Shown here piece after piece: positions 1 to 6,095 of a stretch of DNA of 13,932 bases (the stretch's first letter is position 1; the number at the start of each line of letters is the position of its first letter). Made by a program: the position numbers and the translations under genes. Source of the DNA: Desulfuromonas sp. SDB (lineage in GTDB: Bacteria > SDB-A); the NCBI GenBank assembly GCA_001412365.1, contig LKUE01000256.1, forward strand, positions 1 to 13,932, in the 5' to 3' direction. Below the pieces are notes generated by a model, which saw only the letters and a list, made by a program, of their open reading frames with translations, was not told the DNA's origin and did no database searches.

Positions 1-72
1 GTGTTCACCTGTGGTTGTTATTAGGGCTGGGCGGTGGTCATCCTGTTATTGTTTCATGCTGATGCAATCAGG

Positions 73-93
73 GCTAAGATCAAAGATCTTAGC
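73..93. repeat. Perfect inverted repeat, 9-bp arms
   Basis: The arms GCTAAGATC (73-81) and GATCTTAGC (85-93) are exact reverse complements around an AAA loop. No T-run follows on either side, so it is not a standard intrinsic terminator. It could be part of a dispersed palindromic element, or a binding site for a dimeric protein. Confidence 0.6.
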
Positions 94-109
94 TAAGGGT
101 TATCAACAC

Positions 110-133
110 AGATGAAATGGATTCATCTTTTTT
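110..133 (+). terminator. Possible weak intrinsic terminator for a gene entering from the left
   Basis: The arms AGATGAA (110-116) and TTCATCT (122-128) pair as 7 bp around a 5-base loop, and T residues continue to 133. The stem is AT-rich, so as a terminator it would be weak. The orientation suits a rightward transcript coming from outside the window. It may instead be part of the cluster of palindromes around it. Confidence 0.3.
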
Positions 134-172
134 CATCAAGCTGATAATCCTGTACATGAAACAATCCAGTTA

Positions 173-190
173 ACCTGCCACCTGGCAGGT
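173..190. repeat. Perfect inverted repeat, 8-bp GC-rich arms
   Basis: ACCTGCCA (173-180) and TGGCAGGT (183-190) pair perfectly around a CC loop. The arms are GC-rich in an AT-rich setting and no T-run follows. The form suits a REP-like dispersed palindrome. A search for the same 18 bases elsewhere in the genome would settle that. Confidence 0.55.
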
Positions 191-234
191 GAATCCGCGT
201 TCTATTTCCCCGGATGGGTGGTGTGGAAGTATTT

Positions 235-262
235 GTAACTGCTCATTGGTAATTGTTCATTG
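235..262. repeat. Tandem 14-mer, two copies
   Basis: GTAACTGCTCATTG (235-248) is followed directly by GTAATTGTTCATTG (249-262), identical at 12 of 14 positions. The array ends just before the stop codon of the lipoprotein gene at 264. It looks like a simple intergenic tandem repeat, and no function can be assigned. Confidence 0.6.
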
Positions 263-263
263 A

Positions 264-695
264 CTAATGACTGGCTTCCCAGCTTACAGAATAATTCACC
301 AGTTCAGTGGAAGAGCTGTCCGGATGGTATCTGCCGTCGGTGTCCACCATTCCTGCAATACTGTTGGGAGGGGTGAAATTCCCGGTAACTTCAACATTAT
401 AAGAAGGATTTCCAGCAATGGAATCGTTAATGGTGATAGAGTTGGTTACAATTTCAGTCCGGGGTAAATGCCAGCTAACCGTATCGGTTAAACTTTGAAA
501 TCTGTAGATCAAAACAATATTGAAACTGTCCACATGAGACTGTTCCACCATGAAAGTTATGCTGTCCCCGGTGGAAGTTACCCCCCTCCAGGTTCCTTCT
601 GAAATGCCTTGAGGCTGGGGATTATTGGGATTGCTGCTGTTGCAGGAAACCAATAATCCAATGACTAAAATCAATAAAAGCACTGAGTATTTCAT
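264..695 (-). CDS. Small lipoprotein of unknown function
   Basis: The 143-residue product begins with a type II signal peptide: Met-Lys, a hydrophobic stretch to about residue 14, then LLVSC with the lipidated Cys at position 18. A Ser/Asn/Pro/Gln-rich linker (19-32) follows. The rest is rich in Thr, Ser, Val and Ile in alternating patterns, which suggests a small beta-sandwich or barrel domain; no family is recognised. The ATG at 695 is supported by a strong AAGGAG site (702-707) at good spacing. It should be exported and anchored to the inner or outer membrane. The 112-residue membrane protein lies 69 bases upstream on the same strand, so the two could share a transcript. Confidence 0.75.
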   Translation of the reverse strand: MKYSVLLLILVIGLLVSCNSSNPNNPQPQGISEGTWRGVTSTGDSITFMVEQSHVDSFNIVLIYRFQSLTDTVSWHLPRTEIVTNSITINDSIAGNPSYNVEVTGNFTPPNSIAGMVDTDGRYHPDSSSTELVNYSVSWEASH

Positions 696-764
696 TTATA
701 TCTCCTTATTATAATTTTTTGTTGTGTTAACAATTGAATCTGCCTATGGATCCTTAATGTTTAA

Positions 765-1103
765 TTATTCTTTTTGTTGAATTTTCTGACGATTAATTTT
801 AAAGGACATTGCAAATAATATCATCCCCAATAAAATCAAAATAATACCCAACATTGCAGATATTAAGTTAAGTGTAATCACCCTTTGGCTAATAACATTG
901 ACCTGTTGATCATGTTGTTCGCATATACGTAAAAATTCACCAGCTGTTTCTTCATTTGTGCTCTCGTTTATGAGTTTTTTCCCTGCTTCACCAACCCACT
1001 CCGGATGCAGATGGGCAAATGATAATATTGAATTTACCTGTAGGAATATCAATACAAATCCAATTATTATTACAATTAGCGATATTATTTTCATACTGTT
1101 CAT
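765..1103 (-). CDS. Small membrane protein of unknown function, two transmembrane helices
   Basis: This 112-residue protein has a hydrophobic segment at about residues 5-27 and a second at about 78-102. Between them is a polar, mostly acidic loop of about 50 residues, and the tail is basic (KINRQKIQQKE). The positive tail favours a cytoplasmic C-terminus and hence an extracytoplasmic loop. No family is recognised. The start could be the Met at 1103 or the one at 1094 (residue 4); neither has a clear Shine-Dalgarno site. The gene runs leftward towards the lipoprotein and away from the glycosyltransferase. Its composition and clean hydrophobic pattern argue that it is a real gene. Confidence 0.6.
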   Translation of the reverse strand: MNSMKIISLIVIIIGFVLIFLQVNSILSFAHLHPEWVGEAGKKLINESTNEETAGEFLRICEQHDQQVNVISQRVITLNLISAMLGIILILLGMILFAMSFKINRQKIQQKE

Positions 1104-1399
1104 TTCTGACTAGGTATACATCCAATAATAACTCAATAAATTTACTGCATTAAACTTAAGTATTTATCGTATTATATTTTATCGCTTGTAGACAGCGCTA
1201 TTTATATTATCATAAAACAAGATATTACTTAGAAATTTACTTAACTGAAATCAATGTTTTGTAATTTTATGATGAAGATTTATATTATCTTTTGTAGTTA
1301 TCCATTGATGGAAGAGAAGGTGGGGCATCCTGTTAATTCTGTCCTTTTTAAGCTATAATTTTATCTTATTAAATTTCACTAAAAAACTGAAAGGTCAGA
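1104..1399. other. AT-rich divergent intergenic region
   Basis: This gap of almost 300 bases separates two divergent genes and must hold both promoters. It is very AT-rich with no credible ORF. On the leftward strand TATAAT reads at 1176-1171, a possible -10 for the small membrane protein, but no good -35 precedes it. On the rightward strand TATAAT at 1354-1359 could serve the glycosyltransferase. A TTACTTA word occurs twice around 1226-1244. No RNA gene or stable hairpin was seen. Confidence 0.55.
1330..1359 (+). promoter_or_regulatory. Candidate promoter for the TMTC-like gene
   Basis: A perfect -10 hexamer TATAAT lies at 1354-1359. The best -35 candidate, CTGTTA at 1330-1335, is weak (3 of 6 matches, 18-base spacer). 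Transcription would start near 1366 and give a leader of about 40 bases before the ATG at 1406. The call rests almost entirely on the -10. Confidence 0.3.
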
Positions 1400-1405
1400 T
1401 TGGTT

Positions 1406-3493
1406 ATGAGTTTGAAAGTAAAATTACTAATCTTTTTGATTTTGATAATTGCGGTATTTATCTCCTACTTTCCCACTTTTTTCAATGGCTTTATCTACGA
1501 CGACCAGGATTTAATTTTAGAAAATCAGGTAGTTACCCAGCACCAGTGGAGTAAAATTTTCACCAGCGACCACTGGGAATCAACCCGGGGAGCTTCCCCT
1601 TATTTCCGTCCTCTGGTTATCACCAGTTTTACTCTGGAATATTTTCTGTGGAGACAAAATCCCCGGGGATATCATCTGGATAATGTCCTTCTTCATTTAC
1701 TCACCGCACTGTTCATCTGGGCGTTTGCGGAGAACATAAGCAAAAACAAATTAAAATCCAACCTTTCCCCACATCTTCCCTGGCTGGCGGCGATGACCTT
1801 TGCCCTTCATCCTGCCAATTCTCAAACTGTATACTGGATTTCAGCAAGAGGAGATCTGCTGGCAACCTTGGGAATTGTTGCCGGTATATATTTCTGCCTG
1901 ATTAATTCCTGGCGGAAATATCCAGGAGTTATTGTGGCAACAGCTCTGGCTATTTTCAGCAAGGAAACCGGAATATTATCGTTGGCGCTGATTCCCCTGA
2001 GTTATCTGTTTTTCAGTTCACCTAAAAAAAAGAAAATTTCTCTGATAGTTTTTACCGCTTTGATTGTAATGGTTTTTGCAATTTACATGCTGCTGAGGGT
2101 CAGAGCAGTTCAGATATCACCTTTTGTCGGTTCTGATGAAAGCTTCTGGTATCCCCAGGATGGTCATCTCACCAGAATCCTAACCCTTCCTGCCATCTGG
2201 GGTTATTATCTTCTGAGGGGAATATTTCCCTACTATCTCAACTTTGAAACAGGAATACATCTTTTCTACGCCTGGAATGACTGGCAATTCATATTGGGGC
2301 TGTTTTCAATAGCTTTAACTATTCTGCTATCAGTAATTATGTGGAAAAACAAAATATACCGGTGGTTTATTCTGTTCTGGATTATATCTCTGTTCCCATT
2401 ACTGAACATAATTCCCGCCTTCGAGTCGGGGATGGAACATTACCTTTATTTGCCACTAACTGCCGGATCAATCTTTTTAGCCAGTTTAGTAATCAAAAAG
2501 AATTTACTCATAAAAATTTTCCCCATAATTTTGTTAACTTTTGCGGTCACAGTATTTCTCCGGGGTAAAATTTGGAAAAATCCGGAAATTTTCTGGAAAG
2601 ATGCAGTGGCTAAAACCGGTATTCACTGCCGCCAGGGATGGATTAGATCCCGCTACAATTTAGCTGGGGTCTATCTGGACCATTACCGGGAAGAGACAAC
2701 TAATGCTGAATATCTGGATAAAGCTGAACAGCTTTACCGGGAAATATTTAAATCCTATCCTCATTACGGAGGACTTTACATAAGTTTCGGAGACATTGCG
2801 GTAGTTCGGGGCAATAATTCCCAAGCTATAGAGTTCTACCAGCAGGCTATCCAGAGGTATCCCCAGAATCATATAATATACAATAAACTGGCTATCTGTT
2901 TTGCAGTACAGAACAACTATCCGGAAGCGGAAAGAAACCTCCGCCGTTCCCTGGAACTGAAACCGGATTACCAGGACGGTATATTAAATTTAACTCATAT
3001 TTTGCTGGTACAGGGGGACATCACCCAGGCATCTCAATTATTGTACACTATGGAAAATCCCACTCAGCCGGAATTCAAGGTTTTGAGCTATGTTCTTGAA
3101 ACCTTGCAGGATAATTCAGCTCAACTGGAAGACAGCTTGAAATACAAAGCAGTTCAGATTTTCCAGGAAGCCGAAAAGTACCGGCATCAGATAAACTTAA
3201 TGGCTGAGTTATACCAAAATCATCCTGAGGATTCTAATCTTCTTTTCGATATCTGTCTGGTTTATTACTCTGATCTGAATGAACCGGTTAAATGGCTCGA
3301 ACATATCCGCCAAGGTTATCAAAAATTCCCGGGGGACTGGAGGTTTGCCCGGGAACTGGGAGTTTACTATATCATCAACCAGGACAGCGCCAATACGGTG
3401 GAAATGTTCAAAAAAGTATTGGAATTAAATCCGGATAATCCCGAAGCACCGCAGATGAGAGAATTAATCACCAGTTTTCAAAGCAGCTATTAA
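1406..3493 (+). CDS. TMTC-like GT-C membrane glycosyltransferase with C-terminal TPR domain
   Basis: The 695-residue protein has an N-terminal membrane half (about 1-390, some 9-11 helices) and a soluble TPR half (about 428-690). In the first loop after helix 1, FIYDD gives paired Asp residues 32-33, the usual place of the catalytic acid in GT-C enzymes. Three further blocks match the TMTC/O-mannosyltransferase pattern: HPANSQTVYWISARGDLL (135-152), SKETGIL (185-191) and EHYLYLPL (344-351). Such enzymes move a sugar from a polyprenyl-phosphate donor to a protein or glycan on the outer face of the membrane; the TPRs usually bind the acceptor or a partner. Donor and acceptor here are unknown. 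GAAAGG (1389-1394) lies 11 bases before the ATG at 1406; a TTG at 1400, two codons upstream, has a 5-base spacing and is also possible. The gene ends tail-to-tail on the CapA gene. Confidence 0.8.
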   Translation: MSLKVKLLIFLILIIAVFISYFPTFFNGFIYDDQDLILENQVVTQHQWSKIFTSDHWESTRGASPYFRPLVITSFTLEYFLWRQNPRGYHLDNVLLHLLTALFIWAFAENISKNKLKSNLSPHLPWLAAMTFALHPANSQTVYWISARGDLLATLGIVAGIYFCLINSWRKYPGVIVATALAIFSKETGILSLALIPLSYLFFSSPKKKKISLIVFTALIVMVFAIYMLLRVRAVQISPFVGSDESFWYPQDGHLTRILTLPAIWGYYLLRGIFPYYLNFETGIHLFYAWNDWQFILGLFSIALTILLSVIMWKNKIYRWFILFWIISLFPLLNIIPAFESGMEHYLYLPLTAGSIFLASLVIKKNLLIKIFPIILLTFAVTVFLRGKIWKNPEIFWKDAVAKTGIHCRQGWIRSRYNLAGVYLDHYREETTNAEYLDKAEQLYREIFKSYPHYGGLYISFGDIAVVRGNNSQAIEFYQQAIQRYPQNHIIYNKLAICFAVQNNYPEAERNLRRSLELKPDYQDGILNLTHILLVQGDITQASQLLYTMENPTQPEFKVLSYVLETLQDNSAQLEDSLKYKAVQIFQEAEKYRHQINLMAELYQNHPEDSNLLFDICLVYYSDLNEPVKWLEHIRQGYQKFPGDWRFARELGVYYIINQDSANTVEMFKKVLELNPDNPEAPQMRELITSFQSSY

Positions 3494-4653
3494 TCCCCGG
3501 GGGGCACAAACAATCCCTGTTTGCCGTCACTGGAAAAAACCACCGGGCTTTCAATGCCGGATATGTAAGGACTAGTGCTGATGGTATTTAACCATTCTAT
3601 CCTTTGTCTAACCCCCGATGAATCTTCCACCGGGTGGGGCTGGTAGTGCATATCGTAAATAGGGATTACCGCCACCGAATCCAAAGTGAGTTGATTGGAA
3701 AGATAGATTTTAGCCAATACCCCGAAGTCCATCCGGTTAGTTCCTCCGGGGACAGTAGCCATGTTCCTGGCTCCCAGCATTAAAAAGTTGCCCAAACTGT
3801 AAAAAGCCATTTTACCCTCCCTGTACTCCACTGCCTGGGCAATATGGGGGTGGTTTCCGATCACCAGATCAATCCCGTATTCATCCATAGCTCTCCGGGC
3901 AATCTCCATCTGGTATCCCTGCACATAAGGATCTCTTTCCTGCCCCCGGTGCATCGCCAAAATCCGGTAGTCAGCATCTTCCGCCGCTAACCGTTCACAG
4001 ATGGTCTCAAAATAGTTAGGAGTGGCTACCCCCGGGGAGGATTGATAGGCAGGCAAACCGGAAAAACCAATGCTGGAAAAAGCAATTCGGTAACCTCTTA
4101 CTTCCAAAATTGACGGACGGGTGGCTTGTTCCAGATTTTCTCCGGCTCCGGAATAAGCAAGGTCATAATGCCGGGAAATTTCTTTCATGTTTTGCACCGT
4201 TTCCACCACTCCCTGTTTGCCGTAGTCCTCCATGTGATTGTTGGCTAAACTGAACAAATTAAAACCTATATCACATAAATGTTTCACCCCGTTAGGATGT
4301 ATGCGGAAACAGTAGGATTTATCGGCGGCAGATAACCGGTTATGGGCAATCACAGTGGTCTCCAGGTTGCAGTAATTGATATCCCCGTCAATTAAATCGG
4401 CAATGTTTGCCGAATAATGGCTGAACGGAAATACTCCCCGGTTGGAAACACCTCCCGAGGAATCTACAGGTGCTTCCGAACGGGCAAAATTTAAATCCCC
4501 CACCGCAACTATGGTAATTCCGGAACGGGGTTCACTGAAAATTTCCGGACTCAGCTGGACTATCCGGGCATTTAAGGAATCTTTTTGAATTTCCTGTCCG
4601 GGTAGAACTGCAACCATTCCCAAATAAAAGCTAAATAAGCAAAATTTAATCAT
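3490..4653 (-). CDS. CapA-family calcineurin-like metallophosphatase, exported
   Basis: This 387-residue protein matches the CapA/PgsA fold (metallophosphatase superfamily; poly-gamma-glutamate capsule synthesis protein family). Motifs in order are VGDLNFAR (51-58, metal-binding Asp52), NLETTV (96-101), ANNHMEDYG (137-145), MHRGQE (234-239), GNHPHIAQ (266-273) and YSLGNFL (285-291). The fourth block is usually HWGxE, so Trp is replaced by Arg. Residues 1-20 look like a signal peptide, which would place the enzyme in the periplasm. CapB and CapC ligase genes are absent, so a capsule role is not shown; many lone CapA proteins have no known substrate. GAGG at 4659-4662 fixes the ATG at 4653. The stop codon overlaps that of the convergent glycosyltransferase. 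Confidence 0.85.
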   Translation of the reverse strand: MIKFCLFSFYLGMVAVLPGQEIQKDSLNARIVQLSPEIFSEPRSGITIVAVGDLNFARSEAPVDSSGGVSNRGVFPFSHYSANIADLIDGDINYCNLETTVIAHNRLSAADKSYCFRIHPNGVKHLCDIGFNLFSLANNHMEDYGKQGVVETVQNMKEISRHYDLAYSGAGENLEQATRPSILEVRGYRIAFSSIGFSGLPAYQSSPGVATPNYFETICERLAAEDADYRILAMHRGQERDPYVQGYQMEIARRAMDEYGIDLVIGNHPHIAQAVEYREGKMAFYSLGNFLMLGARNMATVPGGTNRMDFGVLAKIYLSNQLTLDSVAVIPIYDMHYQPHPVEDSSGVRQRIEWLNTISTSPYISGIESPVVFSSDGKQGLFVPPGD

Positions 4654-4734
4654 TGTATCCTCAGTTAAAAATAAGTTAAATTGACATAAAAAAATTATAT
4701 TAAATCATATTAATTAATTTTACAACCAATTGCC
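4654..4734. promoter_or_regulatory. Divergent promoter region for the CapA and AEC genes
   Basis: The 81-base AT-rich gap must drive both genes. Leftward, a perfect TATAAT reads at 4699-4694, giving a leader of about 34 bases for CapA, though the only TTG-type -35 (TTGTAA at 4725-4720) is 20 bases away. Rightward, a perfect TTGACA lies at 4681-4686, followed after 19 bases by CATATT (4706-4711, 4 of 6). The AEC start would then be very close to its ATG. The two promoters overlap, so they may compete. Confidence 0.35.
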
Positions 4735-5631
4735 ATGGCTGATGTATATATAAGAATACTACCATTTCTGTTAACTTTCGGGGTAGGCTTTGCCGCCCGG
4801 AGATTTAAAGTTCTCAGTTCAGATATTTGTAAGCATATATTAAAACTTACTTTTTATATTTTCACTCCTTGTCTTATTCTCAAAACCATACCCACTATTG
4901 ATTTAGAGATTAAACAGATCACTTTGCCTATTGCCGCTTCAATAATACTTTTTACCGAATTCATCATAATCACTTTACTAGCCAGAAAAATCAGCAAGTC
5001 CAGTAAAACCAGGGGGGCAATGGTTTTGGCTGCCTCAATTATGAACACCAGCTTCATCATGCCCTTTGTCTTTGAATTTTCAGGAGCTTTAGGATTGGGT
5101 CAGCTGTTTATTTTCGATTTAGGGAATATGACCATAGTGATTACTTTTCTGTTTTTTATCTCCTCTCTTTACGGAAAACAAAATATTTTTTCTTCATTTA
5201 AATCTTTAGCTAGTTCACCTCCCCTGTGGGCATTAATTTTGGGATACATTATTAATCTAACCAATTTCAGTACCCCTGAATTCGTAAACCTTTCCCTGGA
5301 TTTCATCAGTCAAGCCACCTTTCCTCTAATTTTAATTGCTCTGGGAGGTTTGCTGGAATTTGACTGGCAACGTTTTAAATATTCACTTGCTCCAATTATT
5401 CTCAGAATGGGATTGGGATTAATTCTGGGGATAATATTAGTGTTGTCATTTAGATTTTCCGGATCTTACCGCTTGGTGGTAATTTTAGCCGCCAGTTCAC
5501 CCTGCGGTTTTAATTCAGTTATATTTTCTTCTCTCCATAATTTAGATGCCAGGACTGCTGCTACTGCAGTTTCCGTTTCTCTTATCTTAAGTATGCTGCT
5601 GCTGCCATTGGCTTTAAATATATTAAGTTAA
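4735..5631 (+). CDS. AEC-family (auxin efflux carrier-like) membrane transporter
   Basis: The 298-residue protein is almost wholly hydrophobic, with about ten helices in two similar halves separated by a polar stretch after FFISSLYGKQN. This is the AEC/BART-type layout. An early FGVGFAARRF and a half-way NTSFIMPFVFEF block with a conserved Asn-Thr resemble the family, and the C-terminal half carries SSPCGFNSVIFSS. AEC carriers export or exchange small organic acids such as malate or malonate; the substrate cannot be read here. The ATG at 4735 has no recognisable Shine-Dalgarno site, and the next Met is far downstream. Its composition is more AT-rich than that of its neighbours, and the CCGG word frequent around it is nearly absent. 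It ends tail-to-tail on the peroxiredoxin gene. Confidence 0.8.
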   Translation: MADVYIRILPFLLTFGVGFAARRFKVLSSDICKHILKLTFYIFTPCLILKTIPTIDLEIKQITLPIAASIILFTEFIIITLLARKISKSSKTRGAMVLAASIMNTSFIMPFVFEFSGALGLGQLFIFDLGNMTIVITFLFFISSLYGKQNIFSSFKSLASSPPLWALILGYIINLTNFSTPEFVNLSLDFISQATFPLILIALGGLLEFDWQRFKYSLAPIILRMGLGLILGIILVLSFRFSGSYRLVVILAASSPCGFNSVIFSSLHNLDARTAATAVSVSLILSMLLLPLALNILS

Positions 5632-6095
5632 CTGATTTTTTCACTAAGAGTATCCAGAACTTCATCCACATGCCCGGGAACTTTTACTTTAGTCCAAACA
5701 TAACTGATCTTGCCCTGGGGATTAATCAAAAAGGTTGATCTAACTACTCCCCAATACTCCCTGCCGTACATTTTTTTCTTCTGCCATACCTGATATTTTT
5801 CCAGCACTTGATGTTCAGGATCGCTGAGTAAAATCAGCTTCAGTTTATACTTTTCAACAAATTTCTGATGACTACTGACTGAATCAGGGCTAATACCGAT
5901 AACCGGGCAGTTTAATTTCTTAAAATTTTTTAAATTCATGGTGAAATCCTGCGCCTCTAAAGTACATCCCCTGGTGTTATCTCTGGGGTAAAAGTAAACT
6001 ACCACCCAGGCTCCTCTAAAATCCTTTAAACACACCTTATTTTGCTCACTATCCTTTAGGCAAAACAAGGGAGCAGATTTTCCGTTATCAAGCAT
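5628..6095 (-). CDS. bcp: Thioredoxin-dependent peroxiredoxin, PrxQ/Bcp type
   Basis: The 155-residue protein reduces hydrogen peroxide and organic hydroperoxides in the cytoplasm. The active-site block YFYPRDNTRGCT gives the PxxxTxxC signature: Pro37, Thr41 and peroxidatic Cys44. Arg119 in RSTFLI is the conserved catalytic Arg. The resolving Cys usual for many PrxQ proteins five residues later (GCTxxAC) is Gln49 here, and the usual TPGC is TRGC. Cys12, Cys22 and Cys63 remain; Cys63 (KLNCPVIGIS) might act as an alternative resolving residue, or the enzyme may be 1-Cys. The ATG at 6095 has a perfect AGGAGG (6101-6106) five bases upstream, lying inside the oligopeptidase gene. The 8-base overlap with that gene indicates translational coupling. 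Confidence 0.92.
   Translation of the reverse strand: MLDNGKSAPLFCLKDSEQNKVCLKDFRGAWVVVYFYPRDNTRGCTLEAQDFTMNLKNFKKLNCPVIGISPDSVSSHQKFVEKYKLKLILLSDPEHQVLEKYQVWQKKKMYGREYWGVVRSTFLINPQGKISYVWTKVKVPGHVDEVLDTLSEKIS

Larger units (their letters stand above)
1..263. other. Non-coding region with several short inverted repeats
   Basis: No convincing gene is seen here. The stretch lies downstream of the leftward lipoprotein gene and holds a perfect 9-bp hairpin (73-93), a 6-7 bp hairpin followed by T residues (110-133), a perfect 8-bp hairpin (173-190) and a tandem 14-mer (235-262). The density of small palindromes suggests a dispersed intergenic repeat or a set of transcript ends rather than coding sequence. 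A short open stretch on the + strand ending at 96 is mentioned under rejected items. Confidence 0.6.

Noticed and set aside
1-96. Short + strand open stretch ending in TAA at 94-96 (reads ...LLLFHADAIRAKIKDLS)
   Set aside because: It could be the 3' end of a membrane-protein gene, but a TAG in the same frame at 22-24 would require a frameshift from frame 3 around 30-36, the stretch is only about 24 codons, and its end falls in a palindrome. Too little to call a gene or pseudogene.
267-467. Open frame of 66 codons on the + strand
   Set aside because: It lies entirely inside the lipoprotein gene in the opposite direction, without a ribosome site or recognisable protein character.
708-733. TTGTTA and TATAAT on the leftward strand before the lipoprotein gene
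   Set aside because: The spacer is only 14 bases, and the -10 abuts the AAGGAG ribosome site, so transcription would start inside or after it.
1104-1399. Small RNA or riboswitch in the AT-rich divergent gap
   Set aside because: No stable hairpin series, conserved aptamer-like core or terminator was seen.
3495-3502. CCCCGGGG palindrome just after the glycosyltransferase stop
   Set aside because: It has no loop and no T-run, so it cannot act as an intrinsic terminator; it is coding sequence of the CapA gene.
3490-4653. Poly-gamma-glutamate capsule locus
   Set aside because: Only the CapA-type protein is present; no CapB or CapC homologue is in the window, and lone CapA proteins are common outside capsule loci.
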